Shown in pieces: positions 1-9,615 of a stretch of DNA of 64,000 bases. Position numbers and translations under genes: made by a program. The notes under the pieces were generated by a model. That model saw only the letters and a list, made by a program, of their open reading frames with translations. It had not been told where the DNA came from and ran no database searches. The stretch is from Magnaporthiopsis rhizophila (taxonomy: Eukaryota > Ascomycota > Sordariomycetes > Magnaporthales > Magnaporthaceae). The DNA lies in NCBI GenBank assembly GCA_003049465.1, contig PYSS01000110.1, positions 1 to 64,000 on the forward strand. Reading direction: 5' to 3'. Every line of letters begins with the position of its first letter. The first letter of the stretch is position 1.

Positions 1-540
1 CAGTTAATATTACACTTTTACCGTACTTAATAATTATATTATAAAATTTTTTCATTTTTTTAATATTAAAAATTATTAATGCTTAAAAAACTAAATAAAA
101 CACCTTATTTTTAATTATAAAAAAACAAAATTATCAAAAAATATTATTAATTAGGCAGTAAAAAATGCTTATAAAAAATATTATTTATTAGGCAATAAAA
201 ATGCCTATATTTATCGTTAAATATTTTAGGGTGTTAAAAAAAACTCCGCATATTATAAAATTAATTTTTTTGGGGATTTTTCTTTCATTAAGGGTTGGTT
301 ATTTTATAAAAAATGAAAAAACAGTCGAAAAAGTCTAAAATTTTGTAAAAAATAAAATGAAAATATATAGGAAAATTAAATAAAATAAAATATAAAATCA
401 AATGTTTTATCAACTAAAACCTACTACACCCCAATAAAATATAAAATATTTCTGTAATAAAATAAAATAAAAATAGGGTGATAATTAAAGTGAATAAAAT
501 GTAGAATAGAGTGTGGTACTATATATATATCAGAGGCTGG
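1..540. repeat. AT-rich block, probably RIP-degraded repeat
   Basis: Almost pure A/T with runs of TTAATA, TATTAT and AAAAA, ending abruptly near 530-545 where the sequence becomes GC-rich. No reading frame has coding character. In filamentous ascomycetes such blocks are usually transposon remnants mutated C-to-T by RIP; that origin is an inference, because no recognisable transposon protein or terminal repeat survives here. It could also be the edge of a larger AT-rich isochore beginning left of the window. Confidence 0.6.
136..208. repeat. 37-bp imperfect tandem duplication
   Basis: Two adjacent copies, 136-172 and 173-208, share the pattern A6-TATTAT-TAATTAGGCA followed by GTAAAAAATGCTTAT or ATAAAAATGCCTAT. 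They differ at a few positions, including C/T and A/G transitions. It lies inside the AT-rich block. Confidence 0.6.
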
Positions 541-1533
541 AATGTCCGGCGCTGCACGCATTGCGGCTCTGTGGCCCCGGACATAAGCCTCCTGCCTTGT
601 GCCGTTGACTGCTAACAACGGGCTGCATGATAAAAAGCCGTCAAGAACAGAAATGTCCATGTGACTCGACCGCGAGCGACGCGCCTACTCGTGCGCTATT
701 TGGTGTATTGTATTATTTCTGTGCCAACAACACATGGAATCGTGATTCCCCACACAGGGAGGCTGGAGGAGAAGGGGAGGTGCTTGTTCGCACCGCCACG
801 GCAGACCTGGGCGCTCCGCAACTGCAAGGACCCGTCCATGGCGCCCAACCTGCGCCGCGACACCACAGCGACCTCAGGGGCTTATCTCTCCCGGCCAGGG
901 GCAACACACTTTTTGGGCGCACCAACACGGGGTCCTACACCGGACGGACCGCTGTTAGTCGGTGTGCAGCAACAGCCTGCCCGAGAGCGGCGGAGCGAGT
1001 GCCGCCCGGGCAGTGATGGTATCAAACTTTGGTCCACAGCGCAGCACGTCGTTGTCAGTGCTCGGGTTCTTGCAGGCGTACGGCACGCTATAATGGGGGT
1101 CGTCGAGCTGCAGCAGTGCCCAGTCTTGTGGCGACAGCGGCACCCCCACTTCATTGCGGTTGAGCGGCCTTGTCGCATACCCTCCACTTCGCTGGCCGGG
1201 CCTATTTGCGGTTCCCTGTTGCACATACCGCCCGCTGCCCGCCAGGGTCTGGCATGGACAGCGTCGAATCATGGACCGGCACTGGCCAGGCGGGCCCTAT
1301 GTAGGCGGCTGGAGCATCCCCAAAAGGAGTGAGTGAGGCCGACTGACCCCTTTTTGCTTGGCACTGCTGCGACCGCCAGTTGTCAGACCGGTTTGATGAC
1401 AAGAGGCGAGAAGGGGAAGGATGGGAGACGGTAAAATAGGACCAGAAATAAAAAAGAAATAGTAAGAACGGGGGTGCTAGCCAAAACGGCCATGACAGAA
1501 CGCACGGGAGATTTTCCGGGCTTGTGAGGCTGT

Positions 1534-1537
<4 letters not shown>
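541..1537. other. Unassigned region beside the AT-rich block, possible coding remnant
   Basis: No complete gene is recognisable. On the minus strand 955-1272 is an open stretch with GC-rich third positions and a protein-like composition (for example WALLQLDDPHYSVPYAC, then KNPSTDNDVLRCGPKFDTI). It could be an exon or the relic of a gene. No splice-consistent partner exon was found, and I recognise no family. Confidence 0.25.
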
Positions 1538-1571
<34 letters not shown>

Positions 1572-1589
1572 NTTTTTTTTTTTTTTTTT
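1538..1589. repeat. Poly-T tract with one undetermined base
   Basis: About 52 bases of T with a single N at 1572. The N probably marks homopolymer uncertainty in sequencing, so the true length is unknown. Confidence 0.9.
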
Positions 1590-2259
1590 CTTGCAGACCA
1601 TTTTGTTTTCATTCCTTTTGGATTTTCCAACTCGCCCTCTTGGCGAGCCCGAGCGCTGTGTGGTAGCATCGTGACTGTCTGGTGCTTTCTTTCCCTTTTG
1701 CCAGATTTTTGCATTTTGAGTTGGCCGCCTTAGCAAAATCTTGAATCTGTTGGCTTTCAATTTCGCTCTAGTCCAGCACACCCACTTGGAGAAGTGGGCG
1801 GGTGCCCATTGAGATCGGCTGCACCAGACTTGACATTCACCGTACTCACCTCCCATCGCGGCCCAGGCGAACAACGAAGCCGATTCCCGACCGACAGCGT
1901 CTGTGCCTGGTGCAGCCCTTCCAGTACCTACTGCCACCCGCTCGCCCTCCTCCATGCCATGACGGCCTCGAGCGTTTTATCCAGTGTTAGATCGCACACG
2001 GTTCAATTGGCCTGAATCCTTCGGCTCGCCGGCTTTTTGGGCAACACCACCTAATTCCCATTCCTGCTCTCCGCCGCGTCTCCGTTCCAGCACGGCTGAG
2101 CTTCAGAAAAACCTCGTCGTCGAAACGAACCCCCTCGACCCGTCTCGGTTCCGCGTCATCGTCGTCCCTGTACCCCCCAAAACGCCCATCAAGGGCTCGC
2201 CCGCCCATCCAGCTCCCGCGAGCTGGCCGTAGACAGACCTGACCTCGCGATCCTCAGAC
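1590..2259. other. Upstream region of the sog2-like gene
   Basis: Pyrimidine-rich stretches and short frames without family resemblance. It presumably holds the promoter and 5' leader of the gene starting at 2260. No defined regulatory motif can be supported. Confidence 0.4.
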
Positions 2260-5200
2260 ATGGAGCGCGAAAGGCCCATGGCGCCCGGAAGGGGCCTTCC
2301 GGAAAACCCAGCTCAAGGACGAAGAGCCGCCGCAGCCTCGGGCGGCTCGCTGAACAACGTCCCAGGGGTGCCTCCCATTCCAGCCTCAATAGCGGGCATT
2401 CGCGCCGTGCCGTCCAGCTCGTCCCTCTCGACCTCATCCCCGGTCTCGGCCGCCCAGGTCATCACCATGGCACGTAAGGCCATGGCTGAAGCCCTGAAAG
2501 ACCACGAGTCCCAGGCCGCTGAGGCAAGCGGCGTTAGCAACGAGCTGAAGCCTGGCATCACCATCAACCTCAGTCACAAGAACATCCAAGACCTCCCCGA
2601 CGAGGTTGTCGATGTGATAAAGCACGAGCTGGAGAGGTAACATTGGCCTCCTGTCCCATCCCGTCCTCCTTGCTGTTGGGCTGCCTTGCTGATCTTGCGA
2701 TATCCTTCTTTCTAGGCTCGCCCTCTCGCACAACAAGATCCAGTCGTTTCCCTCCAGATTCTCCGAATGCTCGACACTACGATACCTCAACGTCAGGAAC
2801 AACGAGTTGAGAGAGTTTCCACTACCGGTAAAATACCACCTCAGCCTCATCCTACATCACGCGTTCGGCGCTTGGCCTACCTACCTGGTGCTGACTCTGG
2901 CGTCTGCCTTGTCGAAAATAGCTATGTGATCTCAAAAGCCTCGAAATCCTGGATTTGGGCCGGAACAAGCTCCAATCCCTACCCTCCGAGATCGTTAAAC
3001 TCACGTCCCTTAAGGTGTTTGCGGTGCAGAAGAACCGCATCAAAGAGCTGCCGCTCTGCCTCGCCGATATGAACTCTTTGCAAATGATAAAACTAGAAGG
3101 CAACCCGATCGAGTTCCCGCCCCGAGAGATCCTGCAGGTGCAGGCGAGCAGTCCACCGAACGAGCAACTCAAGGAAAGCGAGGTTACCGAAGTAACGGTG
3201 ACGCTGCACATCAAGAAATACATGAAGCAAAAGGCTTTGTCGTTAAACACGAACATGCGCGCCGCCGAGTCCGACACGGGCGGTGACGAGTCGAGCGAGG
3301 GCACCGAGACGCCGCGAGTCCCTATCAAACGCGTCGTCAGCGGTCGCTTTCCTGTCAGAGTCAACGGTGCCGGCATTCCCGACCTGAGATCGCCCGCTCT
3401 CGGACGCCCGCCCCCGATTCCGACGCGGTCACATTACAGGGGGCTTTCGCAGCAAAATACAGCGCCGCGCAAGCCCGGTGTGATGCCCCTCACGATCGGC
3501 AACGTCAACGAGCGCGTGCGGAGCAACTCGGAGACGGTTCTGCAGGCATCAAGGGGCGAGAGACCCGGTGATCGCTCACGACGGATGGGGATCGTGCAAA
3601 AGGCCAGTCAGCTCGGGACGTTGGACGAGACGCAGGCCAACAACCGCTTCTCGCACTACCGTGGTCTCAGCCACGGCTCGGCCATGCAGCAGACCAACGG
3701 GCCCAACACCAACGGCAAGCCCCCGGCGAGCCCCGCCGAGTCGATCCTCCAGCGGCCGATATATGTTAGGCGCTTGTCGGTGCTGCCCGAACGCAGGCGT
3801 GAGTCGCAGTTTATCGACCCGGTATTGGAGGCTGCCAAAGGGATACTCTACTCGATATTCCAGATTCACCCCATGATCCAGATGCTCATGGGCTTGACGA
3901 GCGACGGGACGGCTAAGCGCTCCAGCCTCGAGATCGTCTTCTACAATACCAACTCCCACGTGGAGGAGCTTGAGCAGGAGATCCAGAGGCACGAGGCCGA
4001 CGAGTACAGCACCCATCTCGACAACGAGAACGTGCAAAGAGCATGCATCACGCTCGTCAGTGCCTACGCGCACGTGTGCTCCCTGCTGGCGAGCAATGTC
4101 GACCTCTTTATCGAGAACGGTGACCCGCGCTACATCCGGACGCTGATGATGCAGCTCTATAATAGTATCACAGAGCTGCGAGTCACGACGTCACAGGTGG
4201 GCTCCGACGAGGGCCATCGCAGGGTCACTAGCAGGGGCTCCGTGAACACAAACACGATCCGAGCGCGGTCCGGCTCGACCTCGGCGACGCCGACCGTCGA
4301 CCGGCCAGGCGGTGGGATTCCGCGTAGTGCCGCGCGCGCCAACCTTGCCCCGACCAACCTGAGAGTTGCCACCGATATGCCCTACGCCTTCATCAATGGG
4401 AGCGGCCGGACGGCGACCATTGTCACGTCTGCTACCCCGCGATCCGGCGAGTCCTTCTCTTCGGCGGGCAGCCGTGCGCTCGTGGGCGAGTTTAGCGAGG
4501 AGGACCGGGCGTTTGAGAGCATCTTCTTGGCGCTCCAGAAGTCGTCGGACCTTGTGATGCGTATCCTTCCCGCCTTCAACAACCAGTGCGGCACCTGGCT
4601 CCAGACGGCGGCGGCACATCGTAACACGCGTGATTTGCAGCTGTGGAGGATACTGATATCCAAGTGCACTACGGTTATCACCCAGACCGAGATGCTCAAG
4701 GAGCGCATGTCGGCCATCAAGCTCAAGGAGCCTGGGATCCGGACCCAAGGCGACTTCTGGGCCATGTGCCGCAGCTTTGTCGACTCGTGGACCGACTTTG
4801 GCACACAAATCAAGGAGTTCGACAAGCTCCTTTCGCTCCCCACCGATATCAAGGTGCGGCTGCGGCCGATCCAGAAAAGCATGCAGGAGACGACAGATCT
4901 GATAATACGCTCACCCTGGGGCTACTCGCTCCGGTCGTCGTCCAGCGGCACGATGAATTCGCAGTCTAACGGCATACTCTTCAGCCCCGTCGAGGGCCCC
5001 AGCGGCCACGGACGCGGCGGCATGAACGGCAGTATGAACGGCAGCATGAACGGAGGAATGAATGGCGACATGCACCACCACCACGGCCACCACATGCAGC
5101 TCCCCATGACCCCGCAGAGCGCGGCTCTGGGCCCGGCCGTTCAGGCTACGGTGCCGGCGACGCCACAAAGCGGCTCCTTCTCTGCCGCGCTGACGGGCAA

Positions 5201-5459
5201 CGTGTTCGAGCGTGCGGATGCGCTCATGTCTCAGGGAGGACCGTCCATGTCACGACACGGCACGTTCGCATCGTCGGCATCTGGTTCGACCGCGAGCATG
5301 AACTCGATCCTCTCCTCGTCGAGCGGCGGATTCGGCTACGGCTACGGCGGCGGTTACGGGGGAGACGGCGGTCTAAACGTCATGAGCCCCAGCAGTTCCG
5401 GGTCGTCCATGGTAAACTTCCCGATGCGAATGCAAAACGGCAGCAAGGTGGCCATGTAG
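2260..5459 (+). CDS. sog2: Leucine-rich repeat protein Sog2, RAM signalling network
   Basis: Three exons, 2260-2636, 2716-2827 and 2922-5459, give 1008 aa. Both introns keep phase and fall inside the leucine-rich repeats. Residues about 100-225 form LRRs of the LxxLxLxxNxLxxLP type (for example LRYLNVRNNELREFP and LEILDLGRNKLQSLP). Residues about 440-830 match the fungal SOG2 domain. The tail from about residue 840 is low complexity, with GSMNG/GGMNG repeats, a His-rich patch, and Ser/Gly stretches. In yeast Sog2 binds the kinase Kic1 and acts in the RAM (Cbk1-Mob2) pathway for polarity and cell separation. The role here is inferred from domain order. The ATG at 2260 opens the frame that splices cleanly; a later Met in the same exon is possible. 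Confidence 0.88.
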
Positions 5460-6713
5460 TTTTGTCTATTGCACATCTACACCATCAACCATCTCCTGTC
5501 CCATCTTCCTAGCACACAAACCTCGTGGCATATCCTTTGGTCTTAGTCTGACCGCTCAGATGGCTACATCCTCCATCTGTCGTCTGAGACGCGTTTCTAT
5601 ACCCTAGCTCGTCTTTGCTTTCACCTTTTCCGCCTTTCCTCTTGTGATATCGCTTACTCTTTCTTTTTTTCTTGTTCGTTTCACTTCCCTTTTTTGGACA
5701 ATGCCAGCCAGGCAGTGAGTGAGTGAAGAAGGGAAACAGGACAGGGCAGGAGCCTCACCCAGCGCGAAACCAGGGCCTTGTCTATTTTTTAAATCTAATG
5801 TGTGCGTACCTACATATTTTTTTTTTGTTTCCCGTCACATGGACTTGCATACTTTTTTTACTTTTTCCTAGCATTTTTCTTTCTCTACTCTGGGGCCACA
5901 TGTCAATATCATTGCTGAGGGATCGCATCGCGACGGCGTTTGGAAACAAAATCTTAAAGGGGAAACCGGGATATGGGCTCGCAATATTTACAGTGGGCAT
6001 GAGGGAGCTTTCTATCCAAAGTAACTGGTACCTAGATTATTCCCGTACGTCTTTCACATGTCAATCTGACGCTTCCTGGGTTCACTTTTTTTTGCAGCTC
6101 TGGCGTGCTTGGGGCACTTAAGTCATCATCTGGGGAGATGTATGATTATCTCAAGTATGCAAGTATGCGGATGCATACATATTATTCATTATCTACTCTG
6201 GGATACGTTTTCATTGGCGCAACGGGACGGGATAAAATCTAGGTCTGATGGCCAAATCGGTAGTTTTCAGGGGAAAGAGAGGAAAATAGAACGGGAAAGG
6301 CGGTAATCTGCAAGTCGGGGATAATCGGGGGAAATGTTATAGCGGCAACAGCCTTTCGCCACCTACCTACAAAAGATTTAACTTTCGTCATATCCTATAC
6401 AGTAAATAGGTATCCAGGTATCTGAGCAAACGGCCCATCAGTAAGGTCCGAATGTAAACGAACGAGGTGAACTTGTGGGAGAGAACCGCTAACGGTTATA
6501 TGAAATGAGAGGAGTGTAGGTCTAGGAAGAGGTGTGTGAGGGGACTGACCAAAAAAAAAAGGGTACAGCTCGAACCTGCTCCCAGAAAGGAGAAGGGGGA
6601 AAAGAAGAAAGAAATAATGAAAAGAGGAATCGTTAGAGATTAGATTACATTATTTTCCTACCCAGAAGTGCAACCAAGAATAGCCACGTTGGCGGCTCAA
6701 CGCATGAAGCACC
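5460..6713. other. Intergenic region between convergent genes
   Basis: Holds the 3' ends of the sog2-like gene and of the monooxygenase on the other strand. It is T-rich, with A and T runs (for example around 5816-5826 and 6551-6560). A short open stretch at 5723-6121 (+) is rich in hydrophobic residues only because of T runs and looks non-coding. Confidence 0.5.
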
Positions 6714-8501
6714 CTACCCCTTCAAGAACGAAACCAGCTCTCCGAGGTCCGAAAGGTGGCCCACGTGGGCAGCATAGCCATCAGGGCGACTGAGGACGTA
6801 GCCGGGCTTTTTCGAAAACCCGTAGCGGGCGTGGAGCGAGCCGTCTGGATCGCGGCACGTGGTGATGGGCTGGACCTGGGCCTCGGTCTTGACAGGGGTG
6901 TCGTCGTCGCCTCCACCGCCACTGCTGCTGCCGTTGTTGCCGCACACGATGGCGACGGCGACGACATCGCTCCTGACGGCGATCACCTCGGCCGCGGCCA
7001 CGGCCAGATCCCGCATCGAGGCCGCAGCGGCGCCGGCGGTGGAGAAGAGCAGCAGATGGTGCGCCGTGCCGCCGCAGAGGCGCTGCAGCGTGGCCTCACG
7101 CGGGGGTACGACGCCGCCGCCACTGTCCCTCTTGGCGTCGACGACGTCGACGAGCCGCCCGTCCGGGAGCCGGTCGCCGCCGTGCACGGGGCCGCGAAAT
7201 CCGGTCACCGTGCCGACGATGCTGCTAGTGCTGCGGTAGCTAACGCCAAACTCGCTTATGAAGAGAAAAAAGCGGCGGCGGCGCTCCGTGGTGGAGAGGG
7301 CGACGGCGCGGAGCCAGGGGAGCATGAGCTTGCGCAGCCAGGCGACGACGCGGTTGCGGACGGTGACGAAGCGGAACATGCGGTCCGTCGTGCGCATCAG
7401 GTGCTCGCCGACCGGGCGGCGCTCCTCGTCGTACGTGTTCAGGAGCGCGTCGGCGGCGGCGGCGTCCATGGTGCGGGAAGACGAGGTGGCGGCAGCGAGC
7501 TTCCAGCCCAGGTTGATGGCGTCCTGGATGCCCGTGTTCATGCCCTGGCCGCCGAGCGGGCTGTGGATGTGGGCGGCGTCGCCGGCGACGAAGAGGCGGT
7601 CGTCGCGGTAGCGGCTCGCGCAGCGCCAGTGGAGGCGGTACGCCGTCAGCCACGTCGGGTCGCTGAGCGTGCCGGGGGACTCGTACGTCTCGTCCAGCAG
7701 CGTCTGGAACTCGGCCAGGGACGGGGTGACGTGGCGCTCGAAGCCGGGGCCCCGGTCGCGCGCGCACGCTATGCGGACGACGCCCTCCTCGCCCAGCGGC
7801 ATGGCGATGACGAAGCGCCCGGCCAGCCCGACCTCGAGGTCGCCCTTGAGCAGCGAGCCGCCGGTGAGGGTGGCGTCGCAGAGGATGAAGTCGTGCCGGT
7901 ACGTGCCGCCCTCGTACCGGATCGAGGTGGCGGCCTTGCGCACGGCGCTGTGGGACCCGTCGCAGCCGACGACGTACTTGCACCTGACGGCCTGTTCGGC
8001 CGGGTTTTTGCCGTTGCCGCCTTCACCGGCCTTGGAGGTCCTGGACAGCGTCACGGTCACGCCGTCGGGATCCTGGACGATGGCTGTCGCTGCGAGGCCT
8101 CGCTCAACCATGTGGCGGCCGCCGCCAGGGGCCGTGACCCTTCCCAGGCTGGATTCCAGGAACCTCTCCGTCTCGGCTTGAGAGAGGTTGACGATGGATG
8201 GGAAACCCGTGTCGACGAGGCCCGTCTTGGTGAAGTCGACGTGGGCGTGGCGAGTCTTGCTCAGGTGCCAGCGGACGCCCCTGACCGTGCTGGACTTTGC
8301 CAGCACCTCCTCGCGGAAGTGGGTGTGGCGGTTCAGGAGCTCCTGTGTCCGGGGCTGGATGACGAGGGCGCGGCTGGTTGAGTCCCTCTCCAGCTCCTTC
8401 TCGACTATGCGGAACGATGCGCCGTGCTTGGCCAGCTCCAGCGCAAGGGCCAGCCCCGTGGGGCCAGCTCCAACGATGAGGATATCGACCTGTTCTTGCA
8501 T
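6714..8501 (-). CDS. FAD-dependent monooxygenase, aromatic hydroxylase type
   Basis: Intronless, 595 aa. The N-terminus has the dinucleotide-binding motif GAGPTG at residues 11-16 after a beta strand (VDILIV). Near residues 305-320 is the second FAD motif GDAAHIHSPLGGQGMN, typical of the FAD_binding_3 family (phenol hydroxylase, pentachlorophenol monooxygenase, TetX-like enzymes). The last 170 or so residues resemble the thioredoxin-like C-terminal domain of these hydroxylases, interrupted by a Gly/Ser/Asp-rich insert (SSSGGGGDDD). Such enzymes use NAD(P)H and O2 to hydroxylate an aromatic or polyketide substrate. The substrate here cannot be told. No biosynthetic cluster genes lie beside it. 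The start at 8501 immediately precedes the FAD-binding strand. Confidence 0.88.
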   Translation of the reverse strand: MQEQVDILIVGAGPTGLALALELAKHGASFRIVEKELERDSTSRALVIQPRTQELLNRHTHFREEVLAKSSTVRGVRWHLSKTRHAHVDFTKTGLVDTGFPSIVNLSQAETERFLESSLGRVTAPGGGRHMVERGLAATAIVQDPDGVTVTLSRTSKAGEGGNGKNPAEQAVRCKYVVGCDGSHSAVRKAATSIRYEGGTYRHDFILCDATLTGGSLLKGDLEVGLAGRFVIAMPLGEEGVVRIACARDRGPGFERHVTPSLAEFQTLLDETYESPGTLSDPTWLTAYRLHWRCASRYRDDRLFVAGDAAHIHSPLGGQGMNTGIQDAINLGWKLAAATSSSRTMDAAAADALLNTYDEERRPVGEHLMRTTDRMFRFVTVRNRVVAWLRKLMLPWLRAVALSTTERRRRFFLFISEFGVSYRSTSSIVGTVTGFRGPVHGGDRLPDGRLVDVVDAKRDSGGGVVPPREATLQRLCGGTAHHLLLFSTAGAAAASMRDLAVAAAEVIAVRSDVVAVAIVCGNNGSSSGGGGDDDTPVKTEAQVQPITTCRDPDGSLHARYGFSKKPGYVLSRPDGYAAHVGHLSDLGELVSFLKG

Positions 8502-9615
8502 GTCTGATGTTTTGGATTACGAGACGGTAGGTAGTGGTGTGCTGCTATAGAGGTTGGGGCTGGGGAGCCCGTCTGTCTGTTATATGCCACATGGCGAGCT
8601 GAAGAACCGGCCAGCCCTTGGAGGAGACCATGGTACACAAGGTTCACGGCCAGCTCAACGGCGAGGACCTGGATGCCGGAGTGTCGGCACAGCGTGGCGC
8701 GTACTAGTGCCGATAGCTAGGTAGGTGGCTAACGTCGACCCATGAGAGTTTAGCCTGGCCTGATCTCGATCAAGGTAGCTTTTCGAGGAAGCTCATGCAA
8801 CAAAATCAGCTACAGAGGTAGGTAAGTACATCTTGGCGGGGACAAGGGGCGAGACCGAGCGTATCCTTGCCATGAAACTACCTAGAGGATATACATAGAA
8901 ACACGTCGGTCCACGGCGCGCGAGAAGCCGTCGGCCGTGGTCAGGCGGGCGTCGACGGTGACCCGGAAAGTCGCGATGCTCGCGGCTTCGCGAATTCGAA
9001 GCGGGCCGCTGTCGGTCTAAGTCGGCAGCAAATTCCCGACGCGAGTGTTGGCCCCGTGCCGGCAACCCCATTGGGCAGGGCACATAAGCTAGTCGACCTG
9101 CGTGACCATGCAGCCCGATTATGTGAGTTGCCGAGCCGGAGCTTGTTTGGCCCCTCCACAACCCTCGCTGCACGCCGCATGCGCAACATCGGCCAACCAT
9201 GCGCCTGGAATATTTCCTGCATGGAATCAGGCAGCCGAGCCCTCGTGCCGTGGCCTTCGACGCAATGGTGCATCCAATAGAGGGGAGCTAGGTTAGCTCG
9301 CGGCGGGATAGCCTGTTCGCGATCGCTGCCAGTTTGGTTCTCAATCCCAACGCCTAGCTCCGGACAACATCTCAAAGCAAAGGCAACCTCTCTCGCTGCG
9401 AGTTTGTCTCGCTCCATCCCATCGCTGCCACCCAGAGTGGCGAAAAACCCCGCACCGGACGCGGTCAGATCCGAGCCGCGATTGGCTCTGCACAAACCCG
9501 AGCCGAGACCCCGGCAACTGAACTATCCCCCGCCGGGTCTGGCCTGCCTGGCATCTATCGGCTAGAACTCGTACCTTGCAACACACTATCCCAAGAGCAT
9601 TTCTAGTCCGGCGGA
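8502..9615. other. Divergent intergenic region
   Basis: Lies between the 5' ends of the monooxygenase (-) and the BLOC-1-like gene (+), so it holds both promoters. It contains short TAGGTAGGT motifs near 8718 and 8817. A 184-codon open stretch on the minus strand (8941-9495) has no recognisable family and is probably chance in GC-rich DNA. Confidence 0.45.

Noticed and set aside
1538..1589. Poly-T as the tail of a non-LTR retroelement on the minus strand
   Set aside because: No target-site duplication or reverse transcriptase remnant was found beside the tract, so a simple homopolymer is the safer reading.
5723..6121. Hydrophobic 132-codon frame after the sog2-like gene
   Set aside because: The Phe/Leu-rich 'membrane' segments are simply T runs in 3' flanking DNA.
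6756..8381. 541-codon plus-strand frame opposite the FAD monooxygenase
   Set aside because: Val/Ala/Arg/Glu-rich shadow created by GC-rich third positions of the real gene; no family resemblance.
8941..9495. 184-codon minus-strand frame upstream of the monooxygenase
   Set aside because: No family resemblance and no consistent codon bias.
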